64,000 nucleotides of DNA, taken from Candidatus Altimarinota bacterium (GTDB lineage Bacteria; Patescibacteriota; Gracilibacteria; BD1-5; UBA2023). Below, piece by piece: positions 41,246 to 51,041 of the stretch. The number at the start of each line of letters is the position of its first letter. Position 1 is the first letter of the stretch. The position numbers and the translations under genes were made by a program. The notes under the pieces are model-generated. The model made no database searches and had not been told where the DNA came from. It saw only the letters and a list, made by a program, of their open reading frames with translations. The stretch is taken from the NCBI GenBank assembly GCA_023260135.1, contig JALQWG010000006.1, positions 18,466 through 82,465 of the forward strand. Reading direction: 5' to 3'.

Positions 41246-41995
41246 ATGAAAAAAATCCTCCTCACAGCAATCGGTGCATCACTTCTCATATCTGGTGCAG
41301 GCTCTATGTACGCTATCTCTGATTCTACAACGAACTATACAGAGAAGGCAGCCTATGAACAGAGCAAGTCTGCAACTATGCGCCTCGAATACTACAATAA
41401 ATACAAGGCCAAGGGGTATGATGTATCATCTCTCGATGCCTATCTCGATGCAAGTAAAACTACAGAATCTCAGTTCTGGGAAGCACTCAAGATCGTACAA
41501 AATAATCACGAGGTTCCACAGCGTCGTGAATATGTGGCAAAACTTCAATCTAAGGGATATGATGTCTCTGGATTTACAGAGGCAGTTATCCTCGATTCTG
41601 GAAAATTCTGGGAGATGGTAAAAGCTATAGAATACGGAACGAAGCCGGTAACAACAGAGGTAAAAAAAGAAGAATACAAAAAGGCTGTAGAAGCGAAAAA
41701 GGAAGAAGTAAAAGCGAAGGTAGAAGAGAAGAAAACTGAAGTAAAGACAAAAGTATCTCAGTCTCAGAATGAGCGTCTCAAGGCACTCATGAAGGCACGT
41801 ATTGCAAAAATCCCAGCAGAGAGTCGTGATGCAACTCTCACTCGCCTCGAATCTACACTCATCAAGGCTATAGAGTCAGCTCGTGCGAGAAATGCAAAGA
41901 TTCTTGCCGCACGTTACGAGGCTCTTCTCTCAGTAGTTCAAGAAGAGATGAATGCCATCGATGATGAAACTCTCATTAACTCACTCTTTCAGTAA
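41246..41995 (+). CDS. Secreted protein with two short tandem repeats and charged coiled coil
   Basis: A 249-residue protein with a signal peptide (MKKILLTAIGASLLISGAGS). Two repeats of about 40 residues follow (residues about 45-125), each with a [KQ]GYDVS core (AKGYDVSSLDAYLD and SKGYDVSGFTEAVI) followed by an FWE motif. Then comes a Lys/Glu-rich helix (about 130-165) and a C-terminal helical part. No TGA occurs. The start at the signal peptide was chosen over an in-frame ATG at 41117, which would add a non-secretory leader. Function unknown, likely cell surface or periplasmic. Confidence 0.7.
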   Translation: MKKILLTAIGASLLISGAGSMYAISDSTTNYTEKAAYEQSKSATMRLEYYNKYKAKGYDVSSLDAYLDASKTTESQFWEALKIVQNNHEVPQRREYVAKLQSKGYDVSGFTEAVILDSGKFWEMVKAIEYGTKPVTTEVKKEEYKKAVEAKKEEVKAKVEEKKTEVKTKVSQSQNERLKALMKARIAKIPAESRDATLTRLESTLIKAIESARARNAKILAARYEALLSVVQEEMNAIDDETLINSLFQ

Positions 41996-42014
41996 AACTG
42001 ATACCCAAAAATAA

Positions 42015-42041
42015 AATCCTCCAGTATTTGGGGGATTTTTT
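42015..42041 (+). terminator. Intrinsic terminator after the secreted repeat protein
   Basis: AATCCTCC / GGGGGATT stem followed by T run. Confidence 0.85.
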
Positions 42042-42094
42042 ACTTTTTTTGTCACCTTTTTTCTATATAATCGTCATAGTATCTGTATACACAC

Positions 42095-42661
42095 ATGATC
42101 GCGACAATACGCCAAGCAAAATCCTGAGATCTCCACGCGTTCGGAGACCTCTACGAACTCTCATACGAGCGAGTCTATCGTTTCCTCTTTTATCGTACTC
42201 TCGATACTGGGGCAACAGAGGAACTCATCTCCGATGTCTATACCAAGGCGATGAGCAGTATCAGGCGGTTTCGCTGAGACTCTGAGGGTGAGTTCTACTC
42301 TTGGATGCTCCAGATAGCGTATACGACATTCATCGACTCGACACGCACGACGCATGATGATACGAGTCTCGATGATATCGTCTGGGAACCATCCTACACT
42401 CCTGACGTCTCCGGGCAGATAGATGCAACCGATGAACTCCGACAGGTACTCTCGTATATGGATACACTCCCCGAACGAGACCGCAATATCGTCATGATGC
42501 GTATCTGGGACGAGCTCTCCTACGACGAGATATCACATATCACATGACTCTCCGTCGCCAATAGCAAAAAAATAGTATCGAGAACTCTCGAAAAGATTGC
42601 CGCCAACGTCCAACACTTTACCGTATTTGCCCTCCTCATAACTCATGTCTTCACGAGATAG
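42095..42661 (+). CDS. ECF-type sigma-70 family factor
   Basis: A 188-residue sigma factor with region 2 (about residues 8-85, including AFGDLYELSYERVYRFLFYR and EELISDVYTKAM) and region 4 (about 115-170, with LPERDRNIVMMRIWDELSYD then a helix-turn-helix ISHITGLSVANSKKIVSRT). Three TGA glycines, one in the turn of the helix-turn-helix. Its stop overlaps the next gene by 17 bases, which is typical for translational coupling to an anti-sigma factor. Confidence 0.9.
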
Positions 42662-43667
42662 CCACATCCATGATGATATCAAAAAACTCCTCCAAAGTGA
42701 GTCACTCACTCCAGAGATGGAGCGAGTTATCAGTGTGCTCGGAGGATTGAGGCCAAGGGTAGATATCAACAAGAACTATCAGAAAAAACTCCGCGTCAAG
42801 CTCCTGCAGCCACAGAAAAAAAGTTCTCCAAAATGGAGTATCTATATTCCGGCACTCTCTGGGGTTTTTGCTGTATGTATCGTCGTGCTCGGCTATATGC
42901 GTATAGTTGCACCTGTACCAACAGTGACCGATACATGACATACAATACTCACAGTTGAGTCATCAGAGACAGGTACTGTATGAGTAGATACTATAACTCC
43001 TCCAGAGGATACACCGACTCCACAGATACAGACTGCACGAGTTGCAGACAGGACTGAGGAGACAGCACCAGTTGAGTCAGCTCTCCCTGAGTCGAGGATG
43101 GCAGACGCACCGATGCCAGAGATGGCGATGATGAAAAATACCGAGCAAACACCAGAGTCATCGATGATGAGAGAGTCATCTCCACTCATGATGGCGAATC
43201 CAGTTGCCCCAGATGCAGGAGGATGAGACATGATGGCTACAACGAGTGCAGATATGATGGCAACCACCTCTCCTATGCCATCAGATACAACACTCGAGGA
43301 TGAGATGGCGCTCATGATCCACGATATCAATACGATCCTCGCAGATACAAGTCGTATGAGTAGTATCACCCTCCCTGTCTATCCATCGACGATGCTCATC
43401 TATGAGAAGTCTGGTATATTCACCGACGTAGAGACTCGATCACCAGAGCAATATGGACTCACTGCACGCTCTGTGCCGACTATACAGGATGCCAATACCA
43501 TAAAACAAAAAATCCTTACTCTCGCAGGAGATACCACTCTCGCAAGCTCAGGAACTATCGTCTATATTGTCCATACACGATGAGATATATCTCTCCTTGT
43601 TCCATCGGTCTCATACACACTCTGATCATGAGGTACTATATCTGTCCCACTCGTGAGTGGATACTAA
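42645..43667 (+). CDS. Putative membrane anti-sigma factor
   Basis: A 340-residue protein: a cytoplasmic N-terminus of about 65 residues, one membrane segment (about 69-87, IYIPALSGVFAVCIVVLGY), a Met/Pro/Thr-rich low-complexity extracytoplasmic linker (about 100-215) with MMATTS repeats, and a C-terminal domain (about 220-340). Coupling to the ECF sigma gene and topology suggest an anti-sigma factor, but I see no zinc HxxxCxxC motif at the N-terminus. RseP and the PrsW-like protease in this window could process such a protein. The stop touches that of the converging gene. Six or so TGA glycines. Confidence 0.6.
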
Positions 43668-44300
43668 CTAGTTGCGGAGGATGTATTTTTTATAGATATG
43701 AGTTATTTTGTAACTCCACGACTGTACCGTGCGACGTCGCATGAGGATATAGATCGCAACGAGTCAATTCATGACCATGACATACGCCCAAAAGAGCGAA
43801 TTCTCGAGCGTATGAGTCGGGAGTGATAGGAGTGTCGCCGCCTGTGAAAAAACGACAAGTATCCATGCAAAGGCATCTTCAGAATCTGGATTGTCGTGGA
43901 TTTTTCTGAGAGTTGGGATGAGGACGAGTATGTCTACGAGAATAGTCGGAATGATGGCACTATGTGCACCATAGATATATGCTACTATGAGACATATACC
44001 TGCGAGTACTATCGCGATGATATCGAGTCTACTGATATGTACTCGAGATATATAGAACCATGCTATGATACTCCCGATTACTAGTGCTACTGAGCGAACT
44101 ACTGGACTCACGATACTCAGACTCCATCATTCTGAACCTATGAGAATATAGGTATTGATACCTCAGAGGATCGCCCAGACACTCCATGAGAACGCATGTG
44201 GAACCACCCTCCCATGGAATATATGATACACATATGGGACGAATCCTATGAGGTAGAGCACTGCACCGAGTATGGCAAAAAATATCTGATAATTGTTCAT
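43668..44300 (-). CDS. Polytopic membrane protein, PQ-loop-like
   Basis: A 210-residue protein with about six or seven membrane helices. The first half reads LYLIGFVPYVYHIFHGRVVPHAFSWSVW in pattern, similar to PQ-loop/SWEET-type helices with a Pro-containing GF-PY turn. The second half ends in a basic tail. Such proteins carry sugars, amino acids or cystine, but the match is loose. Three TGA glycines. Confidence 0.6.
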
Positions 44301-44344
44301 GAGTATAGTCTAGCATAATACGAAAAGGAAAGCAAAAAACACAA

Positions 44345-44470
44345 TAAAAAACGCCACCCGAAGGTGGCTTAAGACCGCTGAAGGTCAGAGGCAACTACGA
44401 GGGGAAAGCTACCCCTCATAGAATTCTGAAAGTATGCTTACCCAAGTGGTCAGCTCCTATAATTTGAACT
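44345..44470 (-). ncRNA. Candidate structured RNA or structured 3' region
   Basis: Read on the minus strand, three compact hairpins follow one another: GAGGGGTAGCTTTCCCCTC, GACCTTCAGCGGTC and GCCACCTTCGGGTGGC, the last followed by GTTTTTTATT, a terminator. The GC content is much higher than in the flanks. It lies 3' of the 44474-44776 gene and could be that gene's structured 3' UTR or a small RNA processed from it. It does not match tmRNA, RNase P RNA, SRP RNA or 6S RNA by the conserved motifs I know. Confidence 0.5.
44346..44369 (-). terminator. Terminator hairpin of the structured RNA region
   Basis: GCCACC TTCG GGTGGC with a stable tetraloop followed by six T on the minus strand. Confidence 0.85.
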
Positions 44471-44473
44471 CTC

Positions 44474-44776
44474 TTACAAGAATTCTCATCATAGAAGCCT
44501 CCATCAAGAGACTACTATTTTACTTCAGATAATTGCCTTGTACAAAGTTATAACCTTGTACCTTTTTCTATAGTATACATCATCATCGTATTGGTAGAAG
44601 TACCAATCCAGTGAGATATAGTCTATAGGTACTCCACTCATCTTGCTCGTGGCTATTTTGGCTTCGAGTTCAGTGAATGGTTCATCAGAAAAGTCGATAT
44701 ACTCGATTATGAATCTGATTGCACGACGTGAGATTTTATAGTATACTCTCAATACTTTTTTGTTTTTATTTGCCAT
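44474..44776 (-). CDS. Unknown small basic protein
   Basis: A 100-residue ORF starting MANKNKKVLRVYYKI. The first 83 residues are open in the standard code; reading TGA as Gly extends it by 17 residues to TAA. It has many Tyr/Asp/Lys residues and a strand-rich pattern. No family recognised. The region upstream (44777-45071) holds no convincing gene, only a purine-rich stretch and a terminator. Confidence 0.5.
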
Positions 44777-45050
44777 AATTTCCTTTCTTGTAGATATGAC
44801 AACGGCATTTTATAGACAACTCATAATAAGTCAACATAAAAACTTTTTCATACAAGGAATCAGGGAGAGGGGAGTAGGCTGGATTTTCTTTTGACAAAAG
44901 AGGGAGAGTGGAGAGAAAGATTGAGAGACAAGAGGGGATCATTAGTGAGCCTTTAAATAATTTCCAATCAGACCCAAAGAACTAAGCTATCGAAATCCTT
45001 GACATCTTTTATTAAAATGCAAAGAAATAAGTTTTTTTCTTACTTTTGAT

Positions 45051-45076
45051 AAATCCCCTCTTCGGGGATTTTTATA
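45051..45076. terminator. Intrinsic terminator
   Basis: AATCCCC TCTTC GGGGATT followed by T run. It lies at the 3' end of the reverse HEAGH gene, whose stop codon is inside it. Confidence 0.8.
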
Positions 45077-45635
45077 TATTCGGATTCCTATGTACATATG
45101 TATAGATGATCGTCATAGCTCACCACCAGAGTGCAAGTGTCATGAGGAGGAGTCAGGCATAGTGTGTGATGAGTCAGAATGTGTGATCATACTCGAGGAG
45201 ATCGAGCATGGTGAGGAGATTGCCCCAGTCGTGTGCCTCTTCGCTCATGCCACCGATGAGAGGAAGTGCGCGAGCACTCGCATCGGAAATATAGAGTGCG
45301 ACGTCGGTGAGGTTCTGCCCGAGCCACCAGAGTCATATACTCGCAGCATAGGGATCAGACTCTCGCACGAGGAACACATAGACGATGACAGCAGGGACGA
45401 TGAGTTGCATGAGGCTGCCACCGAGTATCGTCATGAACTCACCGAATGGCATGAATAGGATATGTCCTGCTTCGTGGAATATCAGATTGGGCCCGTGGAT
45501 CCATGCATCCATCACGGCATCATTGACTCCGAGTGTATAGAACTGGAGTGAGTAGAGGACGATACATATCCAGAATATGAGTCGCAGGAGAGAGAATTGT
45601 ACCTTGTCTCAGGATGGGAGGAAGAGGGGATTCAT
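45072..45635 (-). CDS. Membrane protein with HEAGH zinc-protease motif
   Basis: A 187-residue membrane protein with about four or five helices. The motif FHEAGHILFMPFGEF near residue 56 has the HExxH pattern in a hydrophobic setting, as in M50-like and related membrane metalloproteases, and a large polar loop follows (about 105-150). A conserved Asp or Glu further on (LLTMLDLLEYDH) could be the third ligand. Four TGA glycines, and the family is not recognised exactly. Possibly a protease for envelope proteins. Confidence 0.6.
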
Positions 45636-45720
45636 AGAGTGATTTTATGCTTTTCTCTATATTTTCAATAATATATTATTGACTATAATTGGATTATGTG
45701 TATATATAGTATTCATACTT

Positions 45721-46575
45721 ATGAACGATTCAGCAATTGTTATAGACATATGAGAAGCCCGGCGCATACAGGCCTCCAATAAAGCTGCGACAACAAGTCG
45801 AGCAGGGCAACTACTCACAACGGTGGATGTGTCGAGGATACTCTGAGATTGAGTACAATTGTATTTTCAGAACATAGATCCTATGTATCATGAGGATATC
45901 GCGGATTTTATCCATGCACTCATGAATTCTCAGGCAGTAACCATATATCACTCTGGCTCAGAGATGTCAGCGTTATCAGTTATCAGTGTTATTGACCCTG
46001 ATGGAGGTGTACGAGAATTATTCATGAGAGAATTCACTGCGCTTATCCGGAGTGATGGTGAGGTCTCGTCTCGCAATCTCAGAGAGACTGCATGGTGGCT
46101 CGAAGAGTATGGTATATGAGTATCCTACGTTCCGAATTCTGTCCATCACAATATCAGAGATATCACTGATGAAGAATTGGGGAGATATAGATACCCAGAT
46201 AAGATAGACATAGTTAAATGAATACTAAAATACACCGTCAATATCATGTCAGATTCTGGAGACGAGGAGATATGATTAGCAACCGTGAGTAAGTTTTCTA
46301 ACCCAACAGACTGCAGTCTCTTGGATATGATTTTCTGCGCATTTGATGGTGTAACTACATTCAACTGAGTGCCACTCGAGAACTATCGAGTGCATATACT
46401 ATCAGCCGAATGATATCGAGAATCTACAACCGTGGTATTCACCCCCGAACAGATGGAGAGTATCGTATATCCGAGACTCAAGGAGATAGATGCTATCTAT
46501 ATGAGACGCTCGTACGAGGCCTCTTGGAAACACTATTTCCGTACACGAGTTATCCCGAAGCTGAGCTGAAAATAA
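45721..46575 (+). CDS. Unknown 284-residue protein
   Basis: A soluble ORF with about ten TGA glycines, joined over fragments that look unrelated in the standard code. It begins with a polar stretch, has a mid-part with alternating strands and helices, and ends with a basic helical segment (YMRRSYEASWKHYF). No catalytic motif is seen. It lies 33 bases before the large TPR gene and shares its AT-rich codon style, so the two probably form an operon. Confidence 0.6.
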
Positions 46576-46608
46576 GAGAGCTACTCTACTAATCTATATA
46601 TACACTCT

Positions 46609-49600
46609 ATGGAACAAAAAAACCATCAACCACTCGTATCTGCCAAGTCTATCCTAGCATCACTTCCAACAGAAAAATACGATACACTCTGTGCTGAGAG
46701 TGTCGACCAGAGAAAAATAGCAGTTAATGCTATACTTTCAAGATTGGATGAAGAGAAAGAAGAATCACAGGCAAATATCCTTCAATCCATCCCAATAGTA
46801 ATGTTGACAGAAGGGAGATTTATAGAAGCGGCTAATTTTATAACTCTTGCTATTGAGTGAAGATGCTATTTTGATATCCGTGTAATTATCGAAGTTATGC
46901 AGAATCTGGGAACAAGTATGCTTAATTGCGCGGATGAATGAGATGTGGAGGCCGAAGATACATTTAGGGAAGTACTCTATTGATTCTGTGAGTATATACT
47001 TGTTTTGGATTGGTATAATGAAAATCCTAGTGTCTATATTACCCTTGGTTCTATCTACGAAGGGGAGAAAAAAGTAGACCTTGCAATACAGGCATACAAG
47101 GAAGCTATAATACTCTGATCGACTGATGCATATAGATACCTTGCAGATATATATGAAAGGCTCTGAAGATATTCAGATAGTGCAGAGATATTAAAGAAAT
47201 CATATGATACAACAAAAGATGATGGAGATCTTCAGCGATGCATAACAGCACTATCAAAATCGGGTAGAAGAAAAGAGGCACACGGGCTTTATGAAAAATT
47301 ATCAAGAAAATATCAGAGATTTACTGATTGAGATATGAGAAGCATCTTACAGCCATTTATTGTACTCACAGAAGAGATTCGTAATGATAGGGATATTAGG
47401 GAATTTGAAACAGCTCTCACAATGTACTTCTCCGAAGGGGATTTTGTTGTTGATACTCAGGTTCGTAATCTAGCAAAAAATGCATCGATATATATCTCTA
47501 ACGAAATAGAAAGCATAAATAAAGCTCTTGCTCCAATAGATAGGCAACCAAAAAAATCTTGGACTGATGAACAAGGACAAGAATATATACAACTCATTAT
47601 GAGGAGGCTGTATCTCATGCAAGTACATGTTATCATAATCCAAAGTGATAAATATCTGGATATGTATTTGCATGATATGCGAGAGTTCGTGATAGATGGA
47701 AATCCAACTACACATACCATGATACGCTGATTTTTTATGGAGAATTTCTCTCCGTATGTACGAGCTAGTTACAAGTATTTTAACACTGGAGAACTCGGTA
47801 GTACTGAGAAGATGAGTGTATTTGAATCATTGAGAATACATCTTGTCCATATCGCGGCCACTTTTTCGCAAGGAACTTTTTATGATACTATTCGGGATGT
47901 TATAGAACCAATGATAGAATCCTGTGAGGTTGCAGAAGATGAATGAGATGAGATAAGTATTACGGCTGCCAATGAATCACTTCACTACACTCATGAAGTA
48001 TGAAAAACCTTAACTACGGATGATTTTGTCTTCGAAATCCGAGAAGACCCTGAACTTATTCCACTGAGAAAGGAGAGCAAGAATTATGAAGCACTCTCAG
48101 AATCAACAAAGAATAAATATATAAACTTTATTGAATCTCTAGACTTAGAATATGGTACGTTTTTTCGAAGATCTATTCAGCAACTCGTGAGAGATGCCTA
48201 CCCTATACCACCTGAGGCTATGAAGTGATTGGAAGAGGCTATTATAAGACATGATCATGATCATGAAGTAGCATTTGCGGAAGTACTTCATAATATGGAA
48301 ATTCTCTTAAACAACACTGATATAGCCCTACTTGTGTTTATAGAAGAGATCCTTCTCTGAAAGTATACTCTCGATAAATGACAGTCATTTGCAGAATGGA
48401 TAGAAAAATATTGATTCAATGATCTTGATATAAGTGATGCACTCTTGTTGGCATGTATATTTGACGAAAATTGACATAATGAAGAAGCTGTAGAATTAAT
48501 ACTCCTTATTCCATGAATGTTAGAGGAGCCTCAGGCGCTCTCTATACTTATGCAGTATATTAGATATATGGATAATGGAGATGATGAGAATAGTGAACTG
48601 GAGTGAGAGAAACCAATGGAAGAAAGTAATCAAACTAAGTTCATAAAAGTACTAGATAATATCTGTAGTGAGCAGTATGGTGTTCCTAGTTTTTTTTGAT
48701 ATTTTGAGTGATTCATAAAAGAAAAACTAAAAGACAAGAATGTCTCTAATGAGATGCTTTGATATATATTGGTTACTAGTGCGCATATGAAGTGTATCAC
48801 CGGATGAAAAGAATCAAAAATTGTGGATGAGTTCAAGTTGGCATGAGAATATGGTATCAATAGTTGATATATTAACGCTGGTAATATACTACAGGAAGTC
48901 AGAAAATACGATGAGGCACTCGAATGTTTTCTATTGGCTCATAATACAGATCAGACCATTGAGACTGTTAGACATCTAGTTACTATATATATTATATTAG
49001 AGCGTTATACAGAGGTATGGAGTATCCTCGACAATGCGGTGAATGAATGATACGATGTAATGTGATATATTTCTGCAGCACATTTTTATCAATGAAATAC
49101 CACTGAGGCATTAAGATGGTTTGTTAAAATTATTCAAAAGGCTGGAGATGTTGACCTCACTTTCCCGCCATGATACGATGATAACTTGGATGAAGCAATA
49201 GGAACGATCCTGAGTGATATATCATTCTGAAGAGATGGAGCTGAGATAGCATTACTCGGATCATACATACAAGCGAGTTACGTAAAAAGTGGTAAATCTA
49301 TGGTTCCAGAGAATTATCTAAAGCATGCACAGTATATTGACTATTTTCTATCAGCTCATAGTCTAGAAGATGCTATAGGTATGCTGATGGGTATAATTCC
49401 AGTAATGACCGGCACTCTCCTATTCCCGAGGGATACCAGTGATACAATGAAGGCAATGAAGTATCTGCAGTTCCATCTAATTAATATAGATAGACTATTG
49501 CATTGACTCTATAATTCAATAAAAGATGATGCTAATATGAAATTGAAGTATTTTAACTTACTCAATGAGTATAGAATTACAGTGAGATCTATTTTTCAAA

Positions 49601-49713
49601 AATTCCCTGATTCGCAATGATATCGTAGCATATGGGAAAGATGAATCAATCTGATGCCTACAGAGCATGATGTACGTGGAACAATCCACAATATGCCGAC
49701 TACAATACAATAA
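46609..49713 (+). CDS. Very large TPR-repeat protein (1034 residues)
   Basis: One frame of 1035 codons containing roughly thirty TGA glycines; in the standard code only short pieces are visible. TPR-like helix pairs are spread over the whole length, for example VYITLGSIYEGEKKVDLAIQ, LADIYERLGRYSDSAEIL, then AGNILQEVRKYDEALECFL and VTIYIILERYTEVWSILD late in the protein. No membrane segment or signal peptide is seen, so it is likely a cytoplasmic scaffold or a regulator that binds other proteins or peptides. A terminator follows. Function unknown. Confidence 0.75.
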
Positions 49714-49717
49714 TAAA

Positions 49718-49750
49718 AAATCCCCTCCATCACTGGAAGGGATTTTTTAT
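49718..49750 (+). terminator. Intrinsic terminator of the large TPR gene
   Basis: AATCCCCTCC / GGAAGGGATT imperfect stem followed by six T. Confidence 0.8.
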
Positions 49751-49766
49751 ATTTCTGAGAGCCTCA

Positions 49767-49841
49767 TGGCAGCCCCGCTCAGAATCGAACTGAGGTCAAC
49801 GGCTTTGGAGACCGCTACACTGACCGCTGTGCTACGGGGCT
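49767..49841 (-). tRNA. trnW: tRNA-Trp (anticodon CCA)
   Basis: The minus strand folds as a tRNA: acceptor AGCCCCG / CGGGGCT, T arm CTCAG TTCGATT CTGAG, anticodon loop CTCCAAA with anticodon CCA, discriminator G and an encoded CCA end. The anticodon reads only UGG, as expected where UGA is taken by a glycine tRNA. It lies just downstream of tsf on the same strand. Confidence 0.95.
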
Positions 49842-49867
49842 ATCACGAGACCCTCAGAGATGAGGGA

Positions 49868-50656
49868 CTAGATAGCGTAGCGAACGTATGATACGATAGC
49901 ATCAGTACCGATGAAGTCACCAACCTTGACATCAGGATTCACGACGAATGGTTGAGTGAGGAGAGCGTTCTCTTCACGGAACTTTGTCATCTTTCCTTCG
50001 ATGATCTTCGTGAGGATCTCATCTGACTTACCAGCGTTTTTTGGATCTTCCTTCATGATAGCGAGTTGGATATCTTTTTCCTTGGCAACGATCTCGTCAG
50101 AGATGTCAGCAGGGGAGAGAACTGTAGGGTTAGTAGCTACAACGTGCATAGCAACTTGCTTGAGCTTGTCAGCGTCAGTTCCAGCCTTTGCTACGAGAAC
50201 TGCACCATTTTTAAAATTAGAGTGAACGTATGTAGCGATCACTTCTCCTTCGATTTTTGAGAGAGCCTTGATAACCATATTTTCACCGACCTTGAGTGTG
50301 TATTCTGATGCCTTGAGTTCCTCAGCCTTCGCTATTGCTGCCTCATCTGATGACTCAGATTTGCGGATATCGATGAAATGACCGAGCATCGCGTCAAATG
50401 TCTCATTGCGAGCAACGAAGTCAGTCTCACAAGTTACAACCGCAACGTATGCAGTATTACCTTCTGTGACAATCTTGATTTTTCCTTCGTTTGTCTCATT
50501 ACCAGCGCGCTTGGCAGCCTTGGCGAGACCCTTCTTGCGAAGTATCTCGATTGCACCTTCCATATCACCATTTGTCTCGACGAGAGCATTCTTACAGTCA
50601 GACATACCGACACCAGTACGCTCGCGGAGCTCCTTGATCATCTGTGGAGTTACCAT
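49868..50656 (-). CDS. tsf: Elongation factor Ts
   Basis: A 262-residue EF-Ts that recycles EF-Tu by nucleotide exchange. The N-terminal signature MIKELRERTGVGMSDCKNAL and GDMEGAIEILRKKGLAKAAK are clear, followed by the core with GNTAYVAVVTCETDFVARNE. No TGA in frame. It belongs to the rpsB-tsf unit, here with a small membrane gene between them. Confidence 0.97.
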   Translation of the reverse strand: MVTPQMIKELRERTGVGMSDCKNALVETNGDMEGAIEILRKKGLAKAAKRAGNETNEGKIKIVTEGNTAYVAVVTCETDFVARNETFDAMLGHFIDIRKSESSDEAAIAKAEELKASEYTLKVGENMVIKALSKIEGEVIATYVHSNFKNGAVLVAKAGTDADKLKQVAMHVVATNPTVLSPADISDEIVAKEKDIQLAIMKEDPKNAGKSDEILTKIIEGKMTKFREENALLTQPFVVNPDVKVGDFIGTDAIVSYVRYAI

Positions 50657-50679
50657 AGTTTGTTATTGTTAGTAGTAAA

Positions 50680-51021
50680 TTATTTTGTTGTAAAAAATCG
50701 TATCAATCCTGTCGATGCATAGATGGAGTCCATCTTTTCACCGAGGAATGGTATAACGAATTTTTCACCCTGATATGCCATATATATACACCAAAAACTC
50801 GTTACAATGAGGACAATCGAGACCATCCACCATATGTAGAGGAGTATTCCCTGGAAGAGTATAAAAAATAACGCTATGAACCAGAGAATCAGAGATTGTT
50901 TGGCATGGAAGAGCGAGAAGTCCGTCTTGACCCCAGTGATATGAGGAAAAAATGGAAATATATACGCAACTGCTCCAGCAACTTTTTCCTGACTCGTGAG
51001 TGGTGTAGGAGTATCTGTCAT
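50680..51021 (-). CDS. Small membrane protein between rpsB and tsf (DUF4870-like)
   Basis: A 113-residue protein with three membrane helices (about 15-32, 44-60, 65-88). The pattern QEKVAGAVAYIFPFFPHIT followed by FSLFHAKQSLILW resembles DUF4870-type proteins. No TGA in frame. It lies 20 bases after rpsB and 23 before tsf, splitting a pair that is normally adjacent in bacteria. Role unknown. Confidence 0.75.
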   Translation of the reverse strand: MTDTPTPLTSQEKVAGAVAYIFPFFPHITGVKTDFSLFHAKQSLILWFIALFFILFQGILLYIWWMVSIVLIVTSFWCIYMAYQGEKFVIPFLGEKMDSIYASTGLIRFFTTK

Positions 51022-51041
51022 ACCAGGATTGGAATTAGAGA

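Noticed and set aside
44796..44945. A 49-residue ORF on the plus strand in the gap 44777-45071
   Set aside because: Purine-rich low-complexity sequence, no conserved pattern and no neighbour support; likely chance.
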